From NCBI GenBank assembly GCA_022496805.1, contig CM040087.1:30280253-30344252 (forward strand): 64,000 nucleotides of DNA, written 5' to 3'. Made by a program: the position numbers and the translations under genes. Source of the DNA: Pohlia nutans. Its lineage: Eukaryota; Streptophyta; Bryopsida; Bryales; Mniaceae. The notes under the pieces were generated by a model, which saw only the letters and a list, made by a program, of their open reading frames with translations, had not been told where the DNA came from and did no database searches. Positions 21,495 to 33,642 of this stretch are shown here, in pieces. Every line of letters starts with the position of its first letter. Positions within the stretch are counted from its first letter, which is position 1.

Positions 21495-22250
21495 ATTTCC
21501 GTCATTGATTCAAAACATCTGCTGGATGCTCTATGCTAAATTCAAGGCGCGTCGTGAGATACTTACCACACTACACCTAAACCGCAGGAATCCGATGTTA
21601 TAAGGCAGCATGCAGCCATTGAAGCAGCAAGGCAAAACAAGGTTAGTTTTCTGTTGTATGATTGCATTGAAGCTGTTTGTGATTAGTGGATGTGAGCGTC
21701 ATTTTTGAATGAAATGGTGCCCGGTCTGTACAGGAAAATTGAGTTTCTTCGTAGGGCGCATCAAGTTGAAGATTCGGGCACCACGAAGACTTCAGTTGTA
21801 GATATATAAGTATTCACTAGGCGCCTTCCACCATAATCTAGTACGCACTAGAATATTTTTTTTTCGTCAGCACAGGTGGAAGCAAGCGCTCTTCAGAAAA
21901 ATCGATTTATACAAATTACTAGACGACCGCTAGAGGACTTGGTGAACATAAAGAGTAATTGTAAATGTGTGGCAATACCGAGTTTTGATAACATACCCGG
22001 TTTGGAAATTTTCCAGGAGAATAGACCATGTGTGGGTGAATACCGTCTCCGCAAGGTAAGTGTATTGTGGCATCGTTCCATCATTTACAAATTGCGTTGT
22101 TCAATTTTTCCCTAAACTTTGATGTACAAACTTGACATGGATCAAATTTTATGCAATTTGCAGCGTGTTCTACCAATTTCAGCCGATTGCAAGTTGCATA
22201 GACGGCGGAAGCTGAATAGGTGTGTATCTGACACCGAGTCATCATCATGA

Positions 22251-22793
22251 GTTCACTCGACATGTCTCATGCGATGACTTATGGAGTGTGCATGCAAAGC
22301 CGAGTAGGGGATTGAAGTGAACTGAAGAATATAGGGAAAAAATTTAAAATAGCGATTGGCAGACAATTATTCTAGAAACAAAAGACATGCTCTTCAATTC
22401 TTGGTAATTGTTTAGCACAAAAGCACCACCCTATAGAAGTATAAAATTTGTATACACGTAGGAGATTGGGTGAAGAGTAATTGTTACCCAAACAATTCAA
22501 ACCTTTAACAAAATACATGATTCATTGGCAATTACATGTCATGGTCCGTTTGCCGTGAACATAGTCATGCGCTAAAATGTAATCTTAAACTATTAATCAT
22601 TACTTCATGCCATGGTATTTTGATTATCATGTACACATGAAGAGGATGTATAGTATGTATAATAATAATTCTTTGGGTACTATTAAATACCCTTTGTTCA
22701 CACGTGATACAAAGAGTGACTTCCCCGCGTTTGCACGGTGTTGTGGTGTTGAGAATGATTAATACTTGGTGTGGTTGTGGGAATGGGGTGACC
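22251..22793. other. AT-rich spacer, no gene seen
   Basis: Lies between the last exon of the split gene and the CACTA target duplication. No frame or repeat of note. Confidence 0.5.
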
Positions 22794-22796
22794 ATG

Positions 22797-22824
22797 CACT
22801 ACAAGAAAACCAGCCCAATGTGAC
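22797..22824 (+). repeat. CACTA left terminal inverted repeat
   Basis: 28 bp starting CACTACAAG. Matches 38703-38730 inverted with a single G/A mismatch at position 17. Confidence 0.92.
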
Positions 22825-23760
22825 TAGGTTTTATGACTACAACAGGGCATAAACCAAAATGTGACTAGCACTGTTTGTAGTCATTTCGACTTAGTCGCTT
22901 CGGACAATCTGACTGGGGGTCATATCGGACACTTCTTGTTCCCAATCCTGCGTTCCCAGAGTGTTTTGGGACCTCGAAACGGGACCTGCAGTGGGACTTG
23001 GGACCATATGACTCTATATAGTCATACATTTATCACTACACGTAGTCATCTATATGGACATTATGACTACACGTAGTCATACATTTATCACTACGCATAG
23101 TAGTGAGATGATGACTGAAATGCGTCATACATTGAGTTGGGAGAATAGGACTCTTTGGAGTCACATCTATTGGACTACCATAGTCACGAATACTGAAATA
23201 GCTTCTGAATGCTATGACTAATTGTAGTGAGATATTAGTGACTGCATCAACGGTTTTATCACTACGCATAGTACTGTGGTGGTGACTGCATTAAGTCACA
23301 CATAGACTTGGGATAATACGACTATGTAGAGCCACATCGAGGTGACTATGTAGAGCCACATCGAGGTGACTATGCATAGTCTCCAATGCTGAAATCATGA
23401 GATGGACATGACTAATTTTAGTGAGGTATTAGAGAATATAGCAATGGTTTGATCACTACGTATAGTGATGTGGTTGTGACTGTATTGCATCATACACACA
23501 CGTGAGATAATACGACTCTGTAAAGTCAAATATGCTTCACTACACATAGTCACCCATATCATCTGCTGACTGCATGGAGTCCTTGTATACTCGTTTCTTT
23601 CACTACTAGGAGTCAAATTTCAATATTAAATCGGAAGCATCTGACTAGGACTAGTCATAGATTTCAATTTCAGATTAGTGTGATAATGAGATCTGTTGAC
23701 TATTACAAGTCAACCGTGCGGTTGTGAGCACTGCGTCAGGTCATGCAAATGATTTTCACA
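22825..23760. repeat. CACTA left subterminal repeat region
   Basis: Dense short motifs of the type ATGACTAC..GTAGTCAT in both orientations (for example around 23031-23110), plus a 24-bp tandem copy (TGACTATGTAGAGCCACATC, about 23325-23370). Subterminal motif arrays in En/Spm are binding sites for TnpA; that role is inferred here. Confidence 0.8.
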
Positions 23761-23824
23761 CATTTCATTGAAAGAGAAAATTTGGTGCTGAAACAGGATG
23801 CACTGCACCTGGAACTCGTTCATT

Positions 23825-26800
23825 CTAAAGTGCTTGGGAGAAGGACAGATCAATGTCCATGAACTCTGTGGGCCACAGTACAAAGTGCCCTACTGCTCGT
23901 CCTACCAAGGTCACGGGTGGATCATCTAGATCTACGGGTGCAAACAAACTGTAGTCGTCATCTAGGCTTTTCATCACTTCTACAGACACGGTTCCTGCAA
24001 TTATAGTTTTCCCGTGTAGAGAAGCCCCAACTACATTCTGCACTTTCCCGAGTGCCACAACTTTATCCTCCTCCCCTTCTTCAAGTCCCTTGAGTCTCAC
24101 AGGGTCACCCTTCTTGAACTCCGGGTCCTCACCTTCTTGTACAACCTATAATAATAATAAAAACACAAAACAAGGATCAGTTGGGACTAAATTGCTGCTT
24201 TGATACAAAGATGTACTTCTCCAAGGCTCATGGCATTTATTCAAAATCTATGACTGTGAGAAGTGACATATTCTAACGTCATTACTAATATCAGTCACGT
24301 ATTCTAACTGGATGACTGAATCCAGTCAAGCCTGGTCACTCGTTCCATATGAATGACTACAAACAGTCACGAACTTGGCATAATGAATTTCTAAATCACT
24401 AAGGCACAACATTCCAGGAAGTGGCTCATGGCACTTACATGTTCACTTATCGGTGCGTTCATGTTTTGCTTCAGTCTCACAGGGTCACCCTTCTTTAAAT
24501 CCGGGTCCTCGGTTTCTTGTACAACCTATAAAAATAAAAAACACACAAAACAGGGATCACTTGGGACTGAATCACTGAATTGGTGCTTTCAGAGAAAAAC
24601 CTGTGAAAATACAAGGCTGCCGACACTTACATGTTCACTTACCGGTGCGTTCATGTTTCTCTTCCTCTTCCCTTTTGCGTTCTGCTGACTGTCAATGTTG
24701 GCTTCCTTGCTCTTTTCAACTTTCTCTTTGCTCCCCCGGAGTGCCCTTTGCTTCTTTGTGTCATCGTGGTCTTTCTTCAGCTTCTCAACCTCTGTCAAAC
24801 GCATTTTCTTCTGGGTGCGAGTGTCCTCTTTTGCAGGCTTGGAAGCCCTCAAATTCCGAGTTGAGTACACAACTGGGGCACGTTCTCCTGACTCTGCCAC
24901 GGTCACTATACCACAATCCGGAGTGCCTCCTGCAGGGTTGCTCGAATTTCCCGACGGATGTGAGTCCTTCACATCACCTACTGCAGGAATGTCCTCTGCC
25001 TTATCCGGATCTGCAGGCTGCGATTCGCACTCCCCTGCTTGCTGCAATCCCTGTTGAGTACAGAGGCAACACGTCAATAAGGATCCTCTCAGTCATGGCT
25101 TTTAATCATGAGCAATGTTTATAAATGTGTTCAACAATGCCACACCTTCTTGACCATTCCAGTCACTTATTCAAATTCTATGACTGTGGATAGTAATAGA
25201 TTCTAAATTGATGACTGTGAGAAGTCACATATTCTAACTTCATTACTATTATCAATCACGAATTCGAACTTCATGACTGCATCTAGTCAAGCCTGGTCAT
25301 TCTTTCCATATCAATGACTACAAACAGTCACGAACTTGGCATAGTGAATTTTCCTATAACTAAGGCACAAAATTTTAAAAAGTGCCCAAGCAAGAGCTGT
25401 AATAACAGGAGCTGGACAACACACATCAAGATCATACTTGTACCTGTAGTGGCATGATACTTTCTTGAATGTGATCTGCCTTTCGTGAAGTGTCGGTGTC
25501 GGTGGACTCTGAGTTGGAGCTGTTCTTTGCACTTCCTGCCTTCATGGGGGTGACAACGGGAATCTGCAGGTGCTGCATGATGCGTTCAATGTTCTTCTCA
25601 ATGGATCTCCGCCAATCACTATCGTGCTCTGGCTGTGCATCAGACACTCGGCTACTCGGGGAGGTTTCAAATTTGGGAATGAGTCTTCGAGGGGCATTTT
25701 TGACCCGTGCAAGCTCCCTTTCAATTTCATCCCTAGTTGGGCTTCTCTCCAGCTCAATGGCCTGTACAGAGATGTTAGATTCTCTAGTTAGTGCTGCATG
25801 ATTAGTGACAACTGATGAGGCTTCTCTCATGATCGCTGGAATCTACTACGTCGTCGGGTTATCACCACAATTTCACGGGCTTCTGCAAGCAACGAGCAGG
25901 ACGTGCAGGAAGGACTGGACTTGGAAAATGTAACCGATTGTACACAGAAATTGCTTACAGGAATGAGCTGTTGCCGTCAAGTGTCCTCGAAAATGAATGG
26001 GTTAACATGGGTCACACATCTCTATGACTAAAAAAAGTCACGAATTCAAGCGTGATGACTGAGAACAATCACAAACTCTAATTTGGTGATTGCACCTAGT
26101 CACTTCAAGACCTGCTTTGCGCTATGGAACAGTTGTACAGCCTTTGAGATCAGGAGCTCTAATGGACTTCTGACGAAACTAAGATTGATAACATGCAAGT
26201 TTCTCCAAGTACCGGTGATCATCTGACTTTGCTGGCAGTCTAGAAAGCTTGGAATGCTTGTGATGAAAGGCATGAAAACAAAGACTGCAGACTTACCAAA
26301 TTAGCTCGAACATATTCTTCGTTGCGCCCGGCTGAAGACGGCCTCCTCACTTGCGCTCGGCTGTATCGCAGCTTCTCTGCTTCATGCTGTTTTTTCTCCT
26401 CCAAGATGAGTTTTGACAACTTTACCCAATGGTCATGCCGAATGTGCTTTGGCTTGTCCTTCCCTTCTTGCATTATTTTCTTCAACTGATATCTCTTCAC
26501 CTTCAACTGGCCCTTCAAAATGCTGTGGAAAGCCTCCTCTGTCACCTTGCCAAGGCCCCCATGGTACTCAAAAGTGTTGTCCACTCGTTCCTTGACAGCG
26601 AGCAGCATAGAAGTGTTGAGATTCTTGTAGTTGTCTTCGCTGAAATCTATATCCTGCGCATGACCTCGAAGACATGTTAGCCACAGCGGTCGATTCTGTC
26701 CTTGTGGATGTCCTCTCAGATCGACCTCCACAACGTGTTTTCTGGGCCCTCCTGCATCTCGAAAAGTGACCTCCTGAGCCTGTTGTTGCTTCAAAGCGAC

Positions 26801-29800
26801 CCGTCGTCTGGACTTCTGGTCCCTGGAATATGAGGGTTGACCAAAGCTCTCAGTCATCTCTGATGGAGAATATGTGGAGGAGTTCACCCCAGGCTCCTGC
26901 ATCTCCATTGCTCGCCTCCATTGCAGTAGTTGGAGCTCTCTTTCTGCAATTTCAAAGTCCAAGCTACTAATGGACCCATACCGGGGATCGGCTCGGCCAC
27001 GCGGAGGAGGTGTGCTGCCTCCCTCGTTAGGAGGAACCTCGGGTATAACGTCATTGCAGTAATCGAAGGGCTCCCTTGATAGTGAATCGTCTGACATCTT
27101 GAGACGTTTTCGCAGTTGAGGTCGAGCTGTTTGCTGCGGACGTAGGCTCGTTGACCTGGGTTTGGGAATTCCACAACCTCCAAGACCTCGCTTGCGCACC
27201 TCCCACACAAATGGCTCGGTCGTCTGTGCTCTGGCCTGCACAATCCATACAGCGGTAATCATTCTCAATGTCAAGGTTGGTCATTATCCCAGTTCATGTG
27301 ACTAGGACCAGTCACAAATCCTAAACATATACGGAGTTTGATAGTCAACTATTTAGTTCATGTGACTGAACTCAATCAACAAATTCATTCTCAAACTAAT
27401 TCCAAGCACTCAACGAGCTTACGGAATCAACTATTCGATTACCACAAATGGTTTGCATGAAAATCTATTAATTAACACCACAGATGAAAGGAATGAGCAT
27501 TCGACACAAAACTTCAACACATATTGCTGGCAGACTTGAGCAATCAATCACTCCAATGCAATTGAAGCAAAATCAAGCAAACAATCAAAGCTACAGAAAA
27601 GGAGTCAAGTAACGAGCCTACAAGCAAAATCCAAATTCTGTCATACATCTTGAGCATGATACGAGTTTAATTTTCGGAATTCTCGTTCATGTGACTATGA
27701 GCAGTCACAGACATTGGAAACATGACTGCATTTTCAAGGCAAACAAACACAAAATCCATTGCACAAAATCAAACACTAACCATGAATTGACTTTCTTCGT
27801 TGCATCATTACTGCAATTTGAAGCAAGCACAGAAAATGGGCTATTGTTTCAAGCAAGCAAAGAGAAGATGAGCTACAGTTTCAACCATTGGGATAATCTC
27901 TCCCACATACGATATTCAAACGTGGTCACCAAAGCCAAGAAAATTTCTACACGGCAAACCTCTGCGAAATTCCAACTGCTGCGAGCGTCAGCTTACCAAC
28001 TTCATTGAAATCCACAACACGAACTCACCCTCGCAAATTACAACTCTAGAATGCACCTGAGAACAACAACTCTCTCGATCCCGCTCCTATAAATGCTTCA
28101 AAACCACGTGAACATCGACTAGATCTCCTCTTCAACAAGAGATCACTGCAACTCCAAAAACAGAATCATTGCAAACCTAAAATTCCACGGCCGGCAATCA
28201 AGTCACACCAAGTCAACCTACACGTGATCAAAACACCGGAATTCTCTTTATTTTGAAAAGATTCCTTTGCAACAAAGAATTATAATAAGAAAACGGCGAC
28301 ATGACAGCACAAGAGCACAAGAGCTAGTGTCCAGATTGTGAATTTCTGGAAGCTAATACGCTCACAACTAGTATCCAGATTGTGAAGTCACGAATTTAGA
28401 ACTCACACTGCTAGTATCAAGATTTCAAATTCACGAAGCTAGTACTCAAACAGCTTGTATCCAGATTGTGAATTTATGGAAGCTAGTACTCACACAGCTA
28501 GTATCCAGATTGCGAATTCACGAAGCTAGAACTCACACAGGTTGTATCCAAATAGAAAATTTACAAAGCTAGAATTCACGAAGCTATTATTTGGCGTGCA
28601 AATTCACGAAGCTAGTCCTCACACAGTTAGTATCGAAATTGCAAATTCACGAAGCTAGTATTCACAAAGCTTTTATCCAATGCAGATTCACGAAGCTAGT
28701 ACTCACACAGTTACTATCCAGCTTCCGAATTCATAAATCTAGTATTCACAATGCTAGTATGCAGCTGGCGAATTCACGAGTTCACGAAGCTTTTTGATAG
28801 TAGCTAGTATTCAGATTCACGAATTCACATGATCGAAGCTTTGAATCCAGATCGAAGCTAGTATCCAGATTCACATAGCTATTTGATCGAAGCTTCGAAT
28901 CCAGATTCCATCAGAGATTGAGCTTCGAATCCACATTGAATCACACAAGCTAGTATCTAGGCCAGTAACTATCATTCTATCAACCAACCAGTACGCAAGC
29001 ATGGGGAATCAGCCTGTATACACTCTGCCTTGGCCACTAAACCAGTATGCAAGCATGGTGATATCAAGAAGCTAGCATGATTGACAGCAATGGGAAACTG
29101 GAGGAGCATGCAAATGCACAGCTCTTACAAACGAGGAGAAATGGACTGCAGCAATGCACACAAGTTCCTGGACGTCAACATTCATTATTGATACATGAAA
29201 GTATCTATGACGAGAACCTTAGCAAATGAAGTCAGAATTCTCGTTCATGTGACTATGAGCAGTCACAGACCTTGGAAACATGACTGCAGTTTCAAGGCAA
29301 ACAAACACAAAATCCATGGCAGTTTGATGGAAGCATGAATCCCACCGAATCCAGGTAGTTTGATGGAAGCAAGAAGAAGCTATCACCCATCAGCATGTTA
29401 AGAAATCCCAATAGTGAGTTAGTACACTCACCTGAGGATTTTGCTTGCCTCGATGGGGCTTTCCCACTCCTACTGGCGAGACCTCATCATCGCCATTGCC
29501 ACGCTCATCATCATTCTCGATGTCAGTTGCGCTGTCCGTTTCCTCCTCTTCGCTGTGCCACTCCTCGGAGCTGCTCTTCACGCTCCTCACGCATTCCTTC
29601 GATTCCTTGCAGAGCGCGTCCTTCTGCTTCTTCCTTGCAGAGCGCGACGTCCTTCCAGCTTTTGGTGGCGGTTTGTTTAGTCGCATACTCCGACGCACGT
29701 GGGATTCAGTCAAGCTACCTCACAAAGAGCATTGAAGATAAGAAACAAGAAAACCCTGAAAATGTCAAAACCCTCGCTAATTCCTGTGCGCTCTTGCCAT

Positions 29801-30277
29801 TTCCTAGACCTCATTCATTCTCCATCGGAAACGAAAAAAAAAACCTCAGCAGCTTTGACTGAACGCCCAAAACCATAAATCGAGGAGGCTGGGAGGATCG
29901 CGATCAAGCTAGGATTTAGGGTTTCAGTACCTGAGGCCGTTTTGGCGGATTCCGAGGCTGCTGGCGCCGGCGCTACGTGTGCTCTTCACGGTCGCGAGAT
30001 CCCCCTCTCCTCCCCCTGCTTCGGTCGTGCAAGTGGTTGTCGAGTCTCTCAAGGATGCTGCCAGAAGCGGGACTCCGAGCTCCTGTAGCTTGACGGAGTT
30101 TATTCGCAAGTTCTCCTGCCGCAGCCTCTCATACTCTGGCACTTCGGCGTCCTCGTCCCTCCCAAACCCTTCCTCCGAAGCCTGCTCCTCAGATCGCTGG
30201 GAAACCCGCTCGCCGGAGGAGGTGTCGTCCTCTTCAGTCGCCGAAGGCGCTTCAGCGGCGTTCGTGGGCGTCTCCAT
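23825..30277 (-). CDS. TNP1/TnpA-like protein of the CACTA element
   Basis: Predicted exons on the minus strand: 30277-29931, 29714-29432, 27235-26297, 25761-25444, 25050-24643 and 24145-23825. All have GT-AG ends and matching phases, giving about 871 residues. Exon 1 is acidic. Exon 2 opens with a basic [12 protein letters not shown] motif and then turns acidic. Exon 3 has the plant Transposase_24 (Ptta/En/Spm) type region, with [10 protein letters not shown] near residue 392 and [11 protein letters not shown] near 476. Exon 5 is Lys-rich. The last exon has a DUF8039-like end (VALGKVQN ... [11 protein letters not shown]), common in plant CACTA proteins. TnpA-type proteins bind subterminal repeats and help TnpD. 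It starts at ATG 30277 and diverges from TNP2. No stop was found in the joined exons. Confidence 0.8.
24451..24525 (-). repeat. Duplicated hybrid exon in the TNP1-like gene
   Basis: This 75-bp segment fuses a copy of the start of the last exon ([16 protein letters not shown]) to a copy of the end of exon 5 (QNMNAP). It keeps an AG acceptor and an open phase-0 frame, but the donor reads ATAAGT where exon 5 has GTAAGT. It is probably skipped. Flanking intron sequence is duplicated too. Confidence 0.7.
28310..28960. repeat. Degenerate minisatellite in a TNP1 intron
   Basis: About 20 loose copies of a unit near 30-36 bp built on AATTCACGAAGCTAGTA and CACACAGCTAGTATCCAGAT. It lies in the long intron between exons 2 and 3 of the minus-strand gene. 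A plus-strand frame through it (28591-28797) is a repeat artefact. Confidence 0.75.
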
Positions 30278-31666
30278 CGCTCGAGCAAGCAGGAGCGGTG
30301 AGGCGTGGGAGCGCCCTTAACATTGCCATTTTGAAAAACAGGTACGTGATGCCGCCACCCTCAATTCGAAAACTTAATGCTTGTTAGATCAGAGAGTAGC
30401 ACCACTACGCCTAAACGCAGCCAAAAACTTTGCTGCATTCCTTTTAGGGATCTGTAACAAGCGTGGTAGGGTCGCAACTGTCATCCATTCTGCGGTGGGA
30501 GTCGTTCGTGACTGCAGGCAGTCAAAAATGGAATGCTCAGTCATCTTCTAGCTTGCTTACTCGTAAGTGGTGAACATTGACTCAACGATGACTGTTGGCA
30601 GTCACAAAATGGATTGCTCATGAACTGGATTTGAAGAATCCGATGTTTTCATCATCCCAGTCAATTTGTTCCTAGCCATCGTTCCCAATCAAGTGAGTGA
30701 GTGAGTGAATTCAAATTACTTCAAGGATTTGTCGAATTCTCTTTTGGTTTCATGGCCAGGGAAGCATTCATTTTAGGGTTTATGTGGACATTCAGTTTTC
30801 GGTTTCTCTATGGATTTGTTTAGTGTAATTCAGATAAGAAGAATTTCAGTTGAATGGAGATTTAACGAATTTGCATCGTGATTAGTTTCGGTTTGTAGCT
30901 CTCATTTTGTGATTGATAGTTTTTGTGTCTTGTTGAAAAGATTCTTTGAATTCCCGCCGCTCCTTCAGCATTTTCTGGCTTGACTGAGGGGGCGCTACAG
31001 ATCATTTCAATTTCGTCAATTGATTATCTACTGGGGTAGGGTACTGAAGTTGGAGGCGCCCTTAACGAGGTAGTGAACATTATTTTTACCAAAATTCGAA
31101 AATACCGGGTGCTACTACCTATGAATGCCATGCTTTAGCCCTGAAGGACTGGGTTTCAGCAGTTTTGAGTAGGTAGTATAGGATTTTCTTTTTGTCGAGT
31201 TTTAATTAAAAATAAAAATTACCAACACATGCAATGTTCTTCGTTGATTCTGGATTTGAAGAATCCGATTTTTTCATCATCCCAGTCAATTTCCAAGATT
31301 GGATTCGATTGCGTGGATTGCCTGTACGGTTTCCTTGATCCGTTATGGTTTAGAATGTGATAGATTTTGAGTTTTGTATGAGTCCCACGTCCTTAAGGGC
31401 TTACTTGATGTTGCTGGTTTTTACCAAGGCTGCAGGTGACGGTACCCATTTCCAGAGGCAAAGGCGGATTGCAAAGGCGGGCTGTTAGGCCAATTACAAC
31501 CTGAAGGAAGCTTTTGATTAACAGAACATCATTCTCAATGAGAGGTACCCTTTTGAATAGAATTTCAGCACCAGTGGTATAGAGAAGCTTCTTCTTGCGA
31601 GATTTTGGATGTTAGCATTTGAGATTTTTGCTTCTGATGCAAATTTCTCTTTTCTGGGCACTGCAG

Positions 31667-31745
31667 GGAGTTGGTTGATAATGACTTAACTAGAACAATA
31701 CCTAAAGAGCTTGGAAACACGACTGCTCTTTTCAGTCTAGACGAG
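31667..31745 (+). pseudogene. Captured LRR exon (SERK-like receptor kinase)
   Basis: Exon-like segment with CAG in front and GTGAGC behind. One frame reads DNDLTRTIPKELGNTTALFS, which fits one leucine-rich repeat of the form N.LTG.IP.ELGN.T.L..LDL, as in plant SERK-type receptor kinases where single repeats sit on separate exons. It lies between the two CACTA genes with no companion exons in frame, so it is a captured fragment without a predicted product. Consensus LRR leucines and glycines are partly lost. Confidence 0.5.
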
Positions 31746-32590
31746 GTGAGCATTTATGAACGCGTACTCTTAGAAATTCAGTAGGACTCTCTACACTATA
31801 ACACTCAAACCAATGCTTTCTGCTGACCAAGGTTAGTCATGATTTTCGTTCATGTGACGGTAAGGAGTCAGAATCCTTTAATACATAACGAGTTCAATAG
31901 TTAGCTCTTTGGTGCATGTGACTGGAGGCAGTCACAGAGCTTCAACCTCGATGGTAGATTAAAGGGTGATTCTATTTTTATTAAGGTAATGTGATGCCAT
32001 TCATGTAGTGTTGAGAGTGCACTATCAGACATAATTAGAAGTGCATTATCAAACATTGCGAGTGCAGTATGAAAAAAAAGTGTGCATTATACAAAAATCT
32101 GTGCATTATAAATAAGGTGTTACTATATTTAAATGCTGACACTTACACTATTTTGCAAGTGAGTGCGGCGGATGAGCAAGTCCCTAACTGCTTGGTATGT
32201 TTGATGCGCAGGTGAGAGCCAGTGCAGCGAGTTCGAATCTTGTAAGAGAATCTTTTGAACAGAAAGATCCGTCATTGGGTATAACTCTCTTACTTCCCTC
32301 CACGAATGCATGCATTTTGGGTTAGTTTTTTTAAAACCGTCCCGAGCCTTATTTGCAAGATTATTTCTCTCTGCTATTGATATTGTTTAAGACACGGTTC
32401 TTTATTTGATTATGTTGTCTCAGCGTTTCAAATGTGTTGAGGAAGATCTACAGTGATACTCTGTTTATTTGCACGTTTTTGCAACATCTTCTATTCTTGC
32501 AGCATGAAATTCGTGTTCCTTCATTTTTACTCTTTTCTGGCTTTGCCACTTAGAAAGACTCGATTCATTATTTTGGCTTTGACTTTGTAG

Positions 32591-32789
32591 GATAGGTCAC
32601 TTCGTGAATTAGCAGCAGAGGCTCTCGCAACGCTTGTGAAATATGATCCGGAGTATTTTGAGACGACTGTTCTAGGCATACTTCTGCCCTATACCCTTTC
32701 ACCCGAGCTCAGTCTTCGTCACGGTGCTGCAATAGCAACTGCAGAAGTCATTCGAGCTTTGCATGATTGTGGGCACCAACTAACACCAG
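32591..32789 (+). pseudogene. Captured exon of tubulin-folding cofactor D
   Basis: A 199-bp open exon bounded by TTTGTAG and GTGAGG. Its 66 residues, with [20 protein letters not shown] and [20 protein letters not shown], match what I recall of the middle HEAT-repeat region of plant cofactor D (TITAN1-type; the RHG and LRELAA blocks are strongly conserved). Cofactor D is a beta-tubulin chaperone. Only one exon is recognisable and it sits inside the CACTA element, so it is a transduplicated fragment, not a working gene. The frame is undamaged, which suggests a fairly recent capture or chance preservation. Confidence 0.7.
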
Positions 32790-33342
32790 GTGAGGGATTT
32801 GGGCAGTGTAGAACTAAAAAATCACTGAGTTTTATATGTCAATCCCCTCTGTTCTGTGATTTTGAACTGATTTTTAGTCATACGTCTGGTTCATATGACG
32901 ATAATCAGTCAACACCTGAACACATAGCGAGTTATGTAGTCAGTGTTTTGGTTCATGTGACTGAAGGCAGTCATGGAGCTTAAACATCTGTGGCAAATGC
33001 AAGTGTGATTCATGTGTGATTAAGGTAGTTTCTTCTCTTCTTTGTGGTGTGATTAAGGTAGTTTCTTCTCGCGTTTACTTGATTGATTAAGTTAGTTTCT
33101 TCTATCAATTAAGGTGCTCAATAATGGCTGAATTTTCAGCATGGGCATCTTCGATTGAAGTGTGCGAAATGCTCCAGTTTGTTACATGTGCCTTTGCATG
33201 CGATTCCGGGTTCATGTCGTACCTTCTCCTGTGATAGTTTGCAATTGAGAGGATTTGATTCGTTTCAAATTGTATGATTCTGTGGAGGATTCTGCTCTTT
33301 GAATTTGTTCTCTTCAATCAGTGGTTGTTTTGTGATGCTCAG

Positions 33343-33412
33343 GTTGCTTTACAGTCGTTGCTTCAAGCTGTTCAAGAGATTGCAACGCGTGGTGAAGGAC
33401 GATCTGACCAAG
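33343..33412 (+). other. Unidentified exon-like segment in the CACTA element
   Basis: Seventy bases between CTCAG and GTCAGT, with an open frame reading VALQSLLQAVQEIATRGEG. It could be another captured host exon or a 5' exon of TNP2. I cannot name its source. Confidence 0.3.
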
Positions 33413-33642
33413 GTCAGTCATAAGTTTGGTTTATGTGACTGTACGAAGTCACAATACTTCATCATATAGCGAGTTCAGTAGTCAGTAGTTTGGTTCATGT
33501 GACTGACGGCAGTGACGGAGTTTAAACTTTGATGGCACATTCAACTGTGATTCTAGTGTGATTAAGGTACTGAGTTTATATGCTCAATTTCGCGTGGTTT
33601 TCTGTATAGGAGCAGGTGCCATTGACCGCTTTACATTGACAA

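Larger units (their letters stand above)
11482..22250 (+). pseudogene. Seven-exon gene of unknown function, split by a copia insertion
   Basis: Predicted exons: up to 11847 (first in-frame ATG 11632), 11985-12587, about 12646-13273 continued at 18742-18824, 18942-21488, 21588-21641, 21876-22055 and 22164-22250 (TGA). Every junction checked has GT-AG ends and keeps phase 0. Donors include GTAAGT at 12588 and GTAAG at 22056. The acceptor of intron 2 is ambiguous (12645 is the first that fits). Removing the copia element and one copy of its 5-bp target duplication restores an open codon series across the break. The product would be about 1,465 residues. I do not recognise a domain in the N-terminal half. 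The gene follows the MULE transposase in the same direction and may be its accessory gene, or a host gene. Confidence 0.7.

Noticed and set aside
28591..28797. 68-codon plus-strand frame rich in IHKAS and FTKLV words
   Set aside because: Direct translation of the intron minisatellite.
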